Below, in pieces: positions 23,747 to 33,153 of a DNA stretch of 64,000 nt. Location: NCBI GenBank assembly GCA_964036045.1, contig OZ038381.1, positions 124,503,708 to 124,567,707 on the forward strand, read 5' to 3'. The notes beneath the pieces were generated by a model that saw nothing but the letters and a program-made list of their open reading frames with translations, was not told the DNA's origin and did no database searches. Position 1 is the stretch's first letter; each line of letters begins with the position of its first letter. A program made the translations under genes and the position numbers. This stretch comes from Eutreptiella sp. 'Long Island Sound 2002' (taxonomy: Eukaryota; Euglenozoa; Euglenophyceae; Eutreptiales; Eutreptiaceae).

Positions 23747-23874
23747 AATCTTGGTGGTGCCCCCAAGGGTGAAGCTATGTGAAGCTCCCCGCTCGTGGCA
23801 CCACCTTACGAATCTCGGTGGTGCCCCCAAGGGTGAAGCTATGTGAAGCTCCCCGCTCGTGGCACCACCTTACG
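23747..23874. repeat. 64-bp tandem duplication with hairpin potential
   Basis: Two nearly identical 64-bp copies (23747-23810 and 23811-23874). Each has ggtggtgcc near one end and ggcaccacc near the other, so each copy can fold on itself. The unit also carries gaagctatgtgaagctcc. Confidence 0.9.
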
Positions 23875-23924
23875 CGCCCTGCGCACGACGTGACTAGTAT
23901 CCTACGCGACTGTCGCGCACAAAA

Positions 23925-23970
23925 TTAGGGTTAGGGTTATGGATTATGGGTTATAAGGGTTATCGGGTTT
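23925..23970. repeat. Short telomere-like tract
   Basis: Contains ttagggttaggg followed by decayed ttatgggttataaggg forms. Only two perfect TTAGGG units are present, too short to be a telomere; it could be an interstitial relic or chance. Confidence 0.4.
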
Positions 23971-24278
23971 TTTGCGCACCGCGTCGCACAACCCTTGGCG
24001 CGTTCGCACAGCCATGCATGCATGCGTGCAATCTTGGGAGTGGCCTGGTCACAGCACACGTGCACTGCAACCAACGCGACGCAACTCCCTTGCAGTGTGC
24101 CACCAAGGGTTGTCTCTCCACGTCTCATGCATCCGAGCACCCCTCAACAGCCACCAGGCCAGAGGTAGACTTGGGATCCTCGCGCTCTCATCGCCGCCGT
24201 GCCTCGCCACTCCTCATCACTTGCTGGGGCTGGGGCCCTGGCCGTACGTCCGGTAGAGGATGCCGCAGTCACACGGGG

Positions 24279-26400
24279 ATGGAGTGCAGCAAGTGCGACA
24301 CTGAAGCAGTAGCAGCAGCAGCATCCGATGCGGGGAGTGCCGAGGCCGCTGATCCGAGTCGTGTCCCTGCCCTGCAGCACATGGTGACCTGTTTGATTCC
24401 ATCGGATGGGACGACGCTTTACACGGGGCATTACGAGGCAGCGCCCGCACCACATGTGATTCCCGCTGACACAACCCCCAAGCCGGAGGATTGCCCGCTG
24501 GTGGGGCATGCACACGAGAGCGAGTGGCTGCCCTGGCCGAGATCGGAACACCACGCCCTGTTGATTACGCCGCCTGGGAGCATTCTGGTGGTGGTGAACG
24601 GCCGCTTTGGAGGATTCGCCCGGGGTGCGGAGGAGAGCAGTGACGTTTTGGTGTACCGGATGGAGATGGCACCACCCGAGCCCAGACTTGTGGACCCGAG
24701 CTTGTTGATGGCCGCCGGGGCAATCGTTCGGAACACCAAGGTGGCACAGGAGCAGGCCTTTTGGGGTGCATGCCAGCAGGTTGACACTCTGTCCCCTTTG
24801 AATCGCAGGGCCTTTGGTTGGAGGGGTTCACGATGCAATGGGGCAAATATATGGTCAGTACTGCGTGCCAAGGGTCAGCAGCAGGGGCAATGCAAGGGGA
24901 GGGCCGCTGGAGGGCTTCAATTGGGCACCGTGTGTGGGATGTGGCATGTGCATGTCACTCAGGAACCCCCCCCCTTCCTGGACAGGAACTGTCCCAGGAA
25001 CCCCCCAGGAACCCCCTTCCTGCACAGGAACCCCCCCCCTTCCTGCACAGGAACCATCCCAGGAACCCCCCAGGAACCCCCTTCCTGCATAGGAACCCCC
25101 CTTCCTGGACCCTTCCTAGACCCTTCCTGGACCCTTCCTGCACAGGAAACCCCCCCCCTTCCTGCGTAGGAACCCCCCTTCCTGGACCACTTCCTGTCCC
25201 CTTTCGTCGCTGGTACTTCCGGTACTTATCTGCAGGCGGATGTCGACGTGTACCCGCGGCTGGTCCTGAAGTCCGTCGATGAGGAGGAGCGGGCGGCCCC
25301 ACTGCCAGTGGCACCATCGGAGGCTGCACGGACCGTGGATGGGCGAGCACCAAGTCTTCAAGATCCTCCGACATGGGTGTTGCAATGGACGCTCACCATC
25401 ACTGACATGCACAGACCTGTGACCAGGCAGGGGGGCACGTTCTGGTATCGCGACTGCACACTGACCGTCCGGAAGGGGAAGGCAGCCACTGCCCTGCGAT
25501 TGCGGTTGCCAGTGGCATGTACGGACAGTCTGGCCGAGCTGCCCCAGGGGCATGCAGGACATGGCAAGACGTACGTGGTTGCGGAGTACTTGTGCCTTGT
25601 TGGCCATGCCAAGGCCAGCAACACATGGTCGTTCTTGGTGTACAGCGAGCAGACCAGCTTCAAGGCGCTGAAGAGTCTGGCAAGGCTGACGGGTTTGGAT
25701 GCCGGTGTCCCCATGGAGGTGCACAACGCGGTTGACGATTGGCTGGAGAAGTACCGCAAGCGGCAAGAACAGGGTCAATTGGGTGGACGCTCACATGTGA
25801 AGAAGGAGCCCGGCACGGAGGAACGTACTTAGCCACTGTGGCAGCAACCTGGGGCCGAGGTCAAGCCGGAGCAATCACAAAGGGCAGCGCGGGGATCCGT
25901 GAAGCGTCCTGCCCAGAGGACCGTCACCCCCGACTCCCCCTCCAAGCGGCGCGTACCTGGCAGTCCGGGGCGGGCAAGCCCAATGGCAATGGACACGGGG
26001 ACAGTGATCACGCAGCTGGCACCTGGGTTGCAGGAGGTCGTGCGCACGGCGTTGAAGGAGGTGTTGCCTGATGCCGTTGAGAAGGCGATCACAAGTGGCG
26101 GCAAGACCCGGGCAGAGCGTGCCACGGAGCAGGCAACCAAGAAGGAGCGCGAAGCACGGGAACAGGTGGTCAAGCACGAGGCAACCATTGCAAGTATGCA
26201 GGCACGACTGATTGCCCTGGAAGACCGGTTGGAGGCTGCTGAGGACGCGAGGCGCGAGGCGCAAGCAGGCAGGGTCAAGGCCGAGTCTCTGCTTGCGGAG
26301 AAAGCTGCGGAATGTGACCGGGCGTTGGAGTTGGACTCCACACCCAAAGCACTTCTCACTTGTCGGCCTCCGGCGGCATCCATGGACTCCACAACTGACA
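24279..26400 (+). CDS. Accessory gene A of the nested element (spliced, coiled-coil C-terminus)
   Basis: Proposed start ATG 24279 (MECSKCDTEAV). Exon 1 reads to 24780. A 29-nt interval with GT and AG ends (gttgac..tcgcag) then precedes a second exon in phase 0. That exon runs into the AGGAACCCC cluster (about 24950-25236), which behaves as an intron with acceptor ctgcag at 25236. Exon 3 (from 25237) starts ADVDVYPRLV and has a beta-rich domain with WVLQWTLTITD. An in-frame TAG lies at 25830-25832 between EERT and PLWQQPG. A basic linker and a coiled coil of about 100 residues follow (about 26030-26340). The 3' end near 26.4 kb overlaps the convergent minus-strand gene and is uncertain. No family recognised; DNA binding or multimerisation is only a guess. 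Confidence 0.55.
24958..25200. repeat. AGGAACCCC cluster, internal 2 (likely intronic)
   Basis: Repeats of aggaacccccc, ttcctgcacaggaacccc and caggaaccatccc. It lies between coding segments of accessory gene A and ends before a strong acceptor (acttatctgcag at 25236). Confidence 0.8.
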
Positions 26401-27792
26401 GCGGCCTTGTGCGCCCAGAACGGGGGGGTGATCGCGTGCGTGGTGGCGTACGAGACGGTGTGCGTCGACAATCCACAGAACCCAATAATACGGCGGGACC
26501 CCGGTTCCGCAGCCAATGGCAGGCCGCCTCCTTCATGCACCACCGTCGACCAGATCACCCAGAGGGAACCTCTTCTCATCGGCATGCGGTGGATGATCCA
26601 GGGCCGAGGGAACGCACGGGTAGACATCGCGACAAAATGCGCGCAGACCTCATCATCAGGGATGTCCATCGACAGAGCCCAGAACACGGAGAGGGCGATG
26701 CCATCCACAGGCAGTGACGCTGCTGGGAAATCTCGGTGCGGCAGTTGGCGGACGTGGGTGATGGACTCAATGTAGCCCTGCGTCATGACGTGCAGCGTCT
26801 TGTCCAAGATCGCCTCCAACTTGGCCTTCACCCGCGTCACCATGGCCGACAGGCACGGCAGGTCCCAGAGGCGGATATGCTCCTCATGGTCCGGATGCTT
26901 CGCCATATCTTCCGGCTTCCCCCATACCATCTTGCGGTCCGGGGGGTCGTGAGCTCGGCCGGCAACAGGGCGGTTGTGGTTGAAGATCCGGGCCCAACGC
27001 TCCTCAGCGATCGCTAGTGCCTCCTGGTGCGCCTCCTCCACCTCATACCCGGCAAAAAAAATCCGGTTGAACAAATGCTGCAGGCCAAAGCTGACTGGGG
27101 TCGTTGTTCACGGCAGTGGGGCAGTCACTCGGCAGCTCCAACAGCGGATCCTCGTGTGCGACAAACAGCGGCGTGGAGGTGACGGGGAGGGCAAGGAGCC
27201 CGCTGGCCGCATACGCACTCGGGACGGTGAGCCCGGGACCGTCTCCGCCCCATTCCCACGCCGAGCGAGTGGAGAGCGAGTAGATGGGCAGCGTCTCCTC
27301 ACCGGACTGCCGCGGATCGAAGAGGAAGAGCTTCCGCTTTGCCGCCTCCTTGTGCCACCCCTCCTTGGCGAAAATCGCAGGCTTGGGCTTCGTAGAAGCG
27401 AAGCGGAGGGTGGTGGGCGGCTCGGCGTCGACAGGGTGCGCAGCCATGTAATGGCTATGGATACGCGCGTGGTCGCTGGGAAGGCGGGTCGACAGGGACT
27501 CCAGCAAGGAGGAGTAGTCCGCTCCGCTGGGCCGCACATGGAAAGCGGTGATCTCGGGGTTCCGGCGCACTGTCTCTGCAATAAGGTCTGAGAGGGCACA
27601 GGGGTCGCTGTCACGGAGGATGGACTTCGTGATGCGCACCCGGCCGATGCTCGTGCCCGGCGGCCACGTCACGGCGGAGTTGGTTGCGATTGCCGTGGCG
27701 TGGAACGTCTGCCCCTCCGGAAGGGAGCAACCACGCGTACCGGCCGGGCCTGTGACGGCCGCCATCCAATAAGCAAACGGACAGGCAAACAT
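26400..27792 (-). CDS. Accessory gene B of the nested element, one frameshift
   Basis: An upstream piece (27792 to 27054) and a downstream piece (27074 to about 26400) join if one T is removed from a T8 run at 27054-27061, giving QPDFFAGYEVEEAHQ across the join. The product is then about 460 residues. It includes SDLIAETVRRNPEITAF, KEGWHKEAAKRKLFLF, a helical AIAEERWARIFNHNRP block and WALSMDIPDDEV. I recognise no domain. Beyond about 26400 the frame stays open only as a shadow of gene A. It starts about 30 bp inside the AGGAACCCC cluster, so that cluster may hold its promoter. Confidence 0.5.
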
Positions 27793-27814
27793 TGTGAGAA
27801 CCGGGCTGCCTTTG

Positions 27815-27985
27815 AGGGGCAGGAAGGGTCATAGGAAGGGGGGTTCCTGGCCAGGAAGGGGGGGGTTCCTGGCCACAAAGGGGTCTAGGAAGGGTCTAGG
27901 AAGGGGGGTTCCTACCAGGAAGGTGTCCAGGAAGGGTGCAGGAAGGGTCTAGGAAGGGGTTCCTAGGGGGGTTCCTGCCCGAAAA
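27815..27985. repeat. GGGGGTTCCT cluster, right subterminal
   Basis: Inverted-orientation counterpart of the left cluster: aggaaggggggttcctggcc, gggtctaggaagg and aggggggttcctgcc blocks. Together with 21170-21310 it forms symmetrical subterminal repeats for the nested element. Confidence 0.8.
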
Positions 27986-28108
27986 AAGTTGACTCCCTTG
28001 GTCCCACACCGGGGTCCTGATAGTTCCTATACGCTTATTTTGACCCCCAAAACACCCCCCATAAGTGTGGTCCGTTACTTTAGCGGTGCACTACCATGTC
28101 ATTTGGAG

Positions 28109-28141
28109 GGGGGTTCCTAGGCCACCCTTCCTTGGCTGCAC
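28109..28141 (-). repeat. Nested element right terminal inverted repeat
   Basis: Reverse complement of the left repeat with one transition (A/G at the seventeenth position from the outer end). Confidence 0.88.
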
Positions 28142-28286
28142 GACAGACAAGGGGGGGGGGGGGTGGCAAAGGGGGTGAGGTGGGGGGTGACAAGGGGGCG
28201 GAGAAGGAAGGGGACACGGGGGGTGAGAAGGGGGGTGCCGGGAGCAAGGATGAGCCCCGGCAATCCCCCACCACGCAGGAGGGGTA
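28142..28286 (+). pseudogene. Possible severed tail of the outer element's gene
   Basis: Directly after the nested element a plus-strand frame reads a Lys/Gly/Glu-rich peptide (GGDKGAEKEGDTGGEKGG) ending ..SPTTQEG and a TAA. Its composition matches the acidic, glycine-rich tail (EDGDDGDDEGDKGGDG) lost at 20990. That the two were one exon before the nested insertion is inference. Confidence 0.4.
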
Positions 28287-28572
28287 ACCTGCGTGTCGCG
28301 ACTCGCGAATGGGGGCCTAGGGGGCAGGGGCGCTAATCGGGCTAACCGGGCTAATCGGGCTAACCCACCACCAAGTGTCCCGGCGCCGGCCCGCCAAGTG
28401 ACCTTCCAAGTGACCTATGGGGTGCTGTGGGGGGCTAACCAGGCTAAGCGGGGAGGGGGGGGGGGGTGGAACCCGGCGCTCCGTGAGTCGGGTCCAGCAT
28501 CGGGACCCTGTCATTGGCCACGGCTGGCCATGGTAGCCGGGGCAGCTTCTCTTTGAGGAGTGGCGGAGCATT

Positions 28573-28690
28573 CATATATATTGTTCTAGCGGCGTTCTAG
28601 CGAACCGTTCTAGCGGCGTTCTAGCGACGCTCTAGCGGCGCTCGCTAGAACGTCGCTACTACGCCGCTAGAACGAAAAGTTTTTGGACTC
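28573..28690. repeat. TTCTAG cluster 4 (right subterminal)
   Basis: gttctagcggcgttctagcg and gaaccgttctagc repeats followed by the inverted cgctagaacg forms; a strong hairpin. Same motif as clusters 1-3. Confidence 0.85.
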
Positions 28691-28764
28691 CAACATCAGG
28701 TGAAAACAATGAAATTGTGAAAAAAAAACTATGGGCCCCCGAGTACGAATAGGGGGGTCCAGGT

Positions 28765-28806
28765 TAGACAGCTCAACCCCCCCCCCCCGGGGGGGGGGTA
28801 TCCCCC
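28765..28806. repeat. Poly(C)-poly(G) palindrome
   Basis: A run of about 14 C followed directly by a run of about 10 G, then tatcccc. It lies between cluster 4 and the right terminal repeat of the outer element. Confidence 0.85.
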
Positions 28807-28840
28807 TCTTTTTTTCGTTCTAGCCGCTCTAGCGGAGTCC

Positions 28841-28883
28841 AGACTAGAACGAGATTGGGTCTTCTAGCGTGTACCAAGGGATG
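28841..28883 (-). repeat. Outer element right terminal inverted repeat
   Basis: Reverse complement reads CATCCCTTGGTACACGC and matches the left repeat at 40 of 43 positions. A short TTCTAG cluster (28815-28850) overlaps its inner edge. Confidence 0.9.
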
Positions 28884-29049
28884 GGGTCCCACTAGCGCAA
28901 ATTCTGCGTCTGGGAGGTGAAATGTGACCCTTAAGAAGTATAGGCTAGAGCCCTGTCATGATCAGTGTTGTGGAAACGGCATTGGAACAATAGCCCTTGC
29001 TTGTAGCAAAACATGTAGAGATGCACACTCTAGTGAGCACAACTAAGGG
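28884..29049. other. Short spacer before the 197-bp satellite
   Basis: Unique-looking sequence of about 165 bp with no ORF. It separates the outer element from the first recognisable satellite unit at about 29050. Confidence 0.5.
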
Positions 29050-32000
29050 CTGCCAAGGGATGGGTACACAACCTGCTAATGCGGCTTTTCACCCTGGGCA
29101 GCTCAAAAATCGACGTTTTCCAAACTTATTTTTTTGATACCATGATCACCTAAAATGACCATCCAAGCTACGTAAAGCATGTTTTAGGCCGTATTTACGT
29201 GTTTTTCACCCTATTTGGGTATTAGGTCCGGGGGGGGGGGGGGGGGGTCTCCCAAGGGATGGGTACAAAACCCGCTGATGCAGTTTTTCACCATGGGCAG
29301 CTCAAAAATCGAAGTTTTCCAAACTTATTTTTCTGATACTGTGATCACTTAAAATGACCATCCAGGGTATGTAAAGCATGTTTTGGGCTGTATTTATGTG
29401 TTTTTCACCCTATTTGGGTATTGGGTGCGGGGGGGGGGGGGGGGGCTCCGGAGGGATGGGTACACAACCTGCTTATGCGGTTTTTCACCCTGGGCAGCTC
29501 AAAAATAGAAGTTTCAAAAACTTGTTTATTTGATATTGTGATCACCTACAATGACCATCCAAGCTATGTAAAGCATGTTTTAGGCCGTATTTACGTGTTT
29601 TTCACCCCATTTGGGTATTGGGTCGGGGGGGGGGGGGGTCTCCCAAGAGATGGGTACACAACCTCCTCATGCAGTTTTTCACCCTGGGCGGCTCAAAAAT
29701 CGAAGTTTTCCAAACTTATTTTTTTGATACCGTGATCACTGAAAATGACCGTCCAAGTTGTGTAAAGCATGTTTTAGGCTGTATTTACATGTTTTTCACC
29801 CTATTTGGGTATTGGGTGCGGGGGGGGGGGGGGGGGCTCCCAAGGGATGGGTACACAACCTGCTGATGCAGTTTTTCACCTTGGGCAGCTAAAAAATCGG
29901 AGTTTTCGAAACTCATTTCAATGATACTGTGATCACTTAAAATTACCATCCAAGCTATGTAAAGCGTGTTTTAGGCCGTACATACATGTTTTTCACCCTA
30001 TTTGGGTATTGGGCGCAAAAGGGGCGGGGGTCTCCCAAGGGATGGGTACACAACGTGCTTGTGCAGCTTTTCACCCTGGGCAGCTCAAAAATCGAAGTTT
30101 TCCAAACTTGATTTTCTGATACCGTGATCACTTAAAATGACCATCCAAGCCATGTAAAGCATGTTTTAGGCCGTATTTATGTGTTTTTCACCCTATTTGG
30201 GTATTGGGTCGGGGGAGGGGGGTCTCCCAAGAGATGGGTACACAACCTCCTTATGCAGTTTTTCACCCTGGGTGGCTCAAAAATCGTAGTTTTCCAAACT
30301 TATTTTTCTGATACCGTGATCACTGAAAATGACCGTCCAATTTGTGTAAAGCATGTTTTAGGCTGTATTTACATGTTTTTCACCCTATTTGGGTATTGGG
30401 TGCGGGGGGGGGGGGGGGCTCCCAAGGGATGGGTACACAACCTGCTGATGCAGTTTTTCACCTTGGGCAGCTAAAAAATCGGAGTTTTCCAAACTTATTG
30501 TTCTGATACCGTGATCACTTAAAATTACCATCCAAGCTATGTAAAGCATGTTTTAGGCCGTACATACATGTTTTTCACCCTATTTGGGTATCGGGCGCAA
30601 AAGGGGCGGGGGTCTCCCAAGGGATGGGTACACAACGTGCTTGTGCAGCTTTTCACCCTGGGCAGCTCAAAAATCGAAGTTTTCCAAACTTGATTTTCTG
30701 ATACCGTGATCACTTAAAATGACCATCCAAGCTATGTAAAGCATGTTTTAGGCCGTATTTATGTGTTTTTCACCCTATTTGGGTATTGGGTCGGGGGGGG
30801 GGGTCTCCCAAGAGATGGGTACACAACCTCCTTATGCAGTTTTTCACCCTGGGTGGCTCAAAAATCGTAGTTTTCCAAACTTATTTTTCTGATACCGTGA
30901 TCACTGAAAATGACCGTCCAAGTTGTGTAAAGCATGTTTTAGGCTGTATTTACATGTTTTTCACCCTATTTGGGTATTGGGTGCGGGGGGGGGGGGGGGC
31001 TCCCAAGGGATGGGTACACAACCTGCTGATGCAGTTTTTCACCTTGGGCAGCTAAAAAATCGGAGTTTTCGAAACTCATTTCAATGATACTGTGATCACT
31101 TAAAATTACCATCCAAGCTATGTAAAGCATGTTTTGGGCTGTATTTATGTGTTTTTCACCCTATTTGGGTATTGCGTGCGGGGAGGCGGGGGGGGGGGGG
31201 CTCCCAAGGGATGGGTACACAACTTGCTTATGCGGTTTTTGACCCTAAGCAGCTCAAAAATAGAAGTTTCCGAAACTTGTTTATTTGATATCGTGATCAC
31301 CTACAATGACCATCCGGGGTATGAAAAGCATGTTTTAGGCTGTATTTATGTGTTTTTCGGCCCATTTGGGTATTGAGCGCAAGCGGGGGGGGGGGGGTGT
31401 CTCCCAAGGGATTGGTACACAACCTGCTTGTGCAGTTTTTCACCCTCGGCAGCTCAAAAATCGAAGTTTCCGAAACTTGTTTATTTGATGTTGTGATCAC
31501 CTACAACGACCATCCACGCTATGTAAAGCATGTTTTAGGCCGTATTTACGTGTTTTTCACCCTATTTGGGTATTGCGTTGGGGAGGGGGGGGTGTCCCAA
31601 GGGATAGGTACACAACGTGCTTGTGCAGCTTTTCACCTCGGGCAGCTCAAAAATCGAAGTTTTCCCAACTTATTTTAATGATTCTGTGATCACTTAAAAT
31701 GACCATCCAGGGTATGTAAAGCGTGTTTTAGGCCGTATTTACGTGTTTTTCATCCTATTTGGGTATTAGGTCCGGGGGGGGGGGGGTCCCAAGGGATGGG
31801 TACACAACGTGCTTGTGCAGCTTTTCACCCTTGGCAGCTCAAAAATCAGAGTTTTCCAAACTTATTTTTCTGATACCGTGATCACTTCAAATGACCATCC
31901 AAGCTATGTAAAGCATGTTTTAGGCTGTATTTATGTGTTTTTCACCCTATTTGCGTATGGGGTGCGGGGGGGCGAGGGGGGCTCCCAAGGGATGGGTACA

Positions 32001-32612
32001 CAACCTGCTGATGCGGTTTTTCACCCTGGGCAGCTCAAAAATCGAAGTTTCCGAAACTTGTTTATTCGATATTCTGATCACCTACAATGACCATCTAGGG
32101 TATGTACAGCATGTTTTAGGCTGTATTTATGTGTTTTTGTACAGCATGTTTTAGGCTGTATTTATGTGTTTTTCACCCTATTTGGGTATTGGGCGCAAGC
32201 GGGGGGGGGGGGGATGTCTCCCAAGAGATTGGTACAAAACCTACTTATGCAGTTTTTCACCCTGAGCAGCTCAAAAATCGAAGTTTCCGAAACTTGTTTA
32301 TTTGAAATCGTGATCACCTACAGTGACCATCCAGGGTATGTAAAGCATGTTTTAGGCTGCATTTATGTGTTTTTCACCCTATTTGGGTATTGGGCGCAAG
32401 CGGGGGGGGGGGGTGTCTCCCAATGGATTGGTACACAACCTGCTTATGCGGTCTTTTACCCTGGGCAGCTCAAAAATCGAAGTTTTCCAAACTTATTGTT
32501 CTGATACTGTGATCACTTAAAATGACCATCCAGGGTATGTAAAGCATGTTTTGGGCTGTATTTATGTGTTTTTCACCCTATTTGGGTATTGGGTCGGGGG
32601 GGGGGGGGGATG
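29050..32612 (+). repeat. 197-bp satellite array, block 1
   Basis: About 18 units of about 197 bp (unit starts gggatgggtac at 29057, 29256, 29453). Each unit holds tttttcaccctgggcagctc, aaaaatcgaagtttt, a gtgatcac palindrome, taaagcatgttttagg, ttttcaccctatttgggtat and a run of roughly 8-17 G before ctcccaaggg. G-run length varies most. The block ends within the G-run of its last unit, where the Penelope-like element is inserted. Confidence 0.95.
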
Positions 32613-32699
32613 ACCTAGATTATGAGAGAGATTTGTTGAAATAAAAAGAGAGAGAATCAAAAACAGAGCAGCAAACAGACAGAGGTAATGCACTCCGCA

Positions 32700-32736
32700 G
32701 CATGGCATAAGTGCAGCTTTATTCTCTATGCCATGC
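32700..32736. other. 10-bp perfect hairpin near the 3' end of the Penelope-like element
   Basis: gcatggcata (32700-32709) and tatgccatgc (32727-32736) are exact inverted repeats around a 17-nt loop. The minus-strand loop contains gagaataaag, so an AATAAA-type signal sits in the loop. A structural or 3'-end-processing role is inference. Confidence 0.6.
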
Positions 32737-32857
32737 CTGGTTGAACCTCAGCAGAACAGTCAGTACAGGCATCAGACCAGGCGTCCCTGGTCGTCACAAC
32801 AGCTGACCTGTGCATTCAGCAAAATGGTGCAAATGATAAAAGAGAGCGGGAGCCAAA

Positions 32858-33138
32858 GAGATATAGAGGGGTACTAAGAATATGAGCATGAATTCGTTCA
32901 CATCTTCGGCCCCCTCTGGTCTCCCCCAAAGCGCGCAGGGCCGCCTCCGGGTAAGGCCCGGCGCATCCGTCCCCCTCGGCTACGGCGGAATGCCCACCGG
33001 TGTGTTTATTTCGTTCGCCGCCAGGGAACTTCCGCACCTGGCCCCTGCCCTTCGGTTTCCCGTACCGCCCGGGCGCCCATCAGAGAGATATAGAGGGGTA
33101 CTGAAAATATCAGCAGGAATTCGTTCAAATCTTCGGCC
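32858..33138. repeat. Pair of ~54-bp direct repeats in the Penelope-like element
   Basis: 32858-32911 and 33085-33138 share gagatatagaggggtact and aattcgttca.atcttcggcc with a few changes, offset by 227 bp. Partial duplications near element ends occur in Penelope-like elements (pseudo-LTRs); whether this is one is uncertain. Confidence 0.65.
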
Positions 33139-33153
33139 ACAACAAAGGAATCA

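Larger units (their letters stand above)
20990..28141. mobile_element. Nested 7.15-kb DNA element with ~33-bp terminal inverted repeats
   Basis: Left end 20990-21022 and right end 28109-28141 are inverted copies with one mismatch. The outermost bases are GTGCAGCCAAGGAAGG, followed by TGGCCTAGGAACCC. Clusters of AGGAACCCCC/TTCCTG lie just inside both ends and twice internally. Cargo: a DDE-transposase-like gene (minus, 21.3-23.35 kb), a spliced plus-strand gene with a coiled coil (24.3-26.4 kb) and a minus-strand gene converging on it (27.8-26.4 kb). It lies inside the tail exon of the outer element's gene. I see no obvious target-site duplication. Confidence 0.78.
18699..28883. mobile_element. 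Outer 10.2-kb DNA element with 43-bp terminal inverted repeats
   Basis: Ends are defined by inverted repeats 18699-18741 and 28841-28883: 40 of 43 positions match and all three differences are transitions. The outermost bases read CATCCCTTGGTACACGC. TTCTAG-motif clusters lie just inside both ends, as subterminal transposase-binding repeats do in known DNA transposons. Inside are a three-exon plus-strand gene and the nested 7.15-kb element. No clear target-site duplication; an AT dinucleotide flanks both ends if the repeat starts at CCCTTGG. The family is unknown to me. Confidence 0.8.

Noticed and set aside
23925-23970. Telomere or chromosome end
   Set aside because: Only two perfect TTAGGG units, inside a mobile element.
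25875-26340. C-terminal half of the 399-residue minus-strand ORF
   Set aside because: It is antisense to the coiled-coil coding region of accessory gene A and has shadow-type composition.
32760-32800. Hammerhead ribozyme in the Penelope-like element
   Set aside because: A ctgatg block and a gaccagg/cctggtc hairpin are present, but the full core (CUGAUGA, GAAA and the cleavage triplet in register) cannot be assembled.
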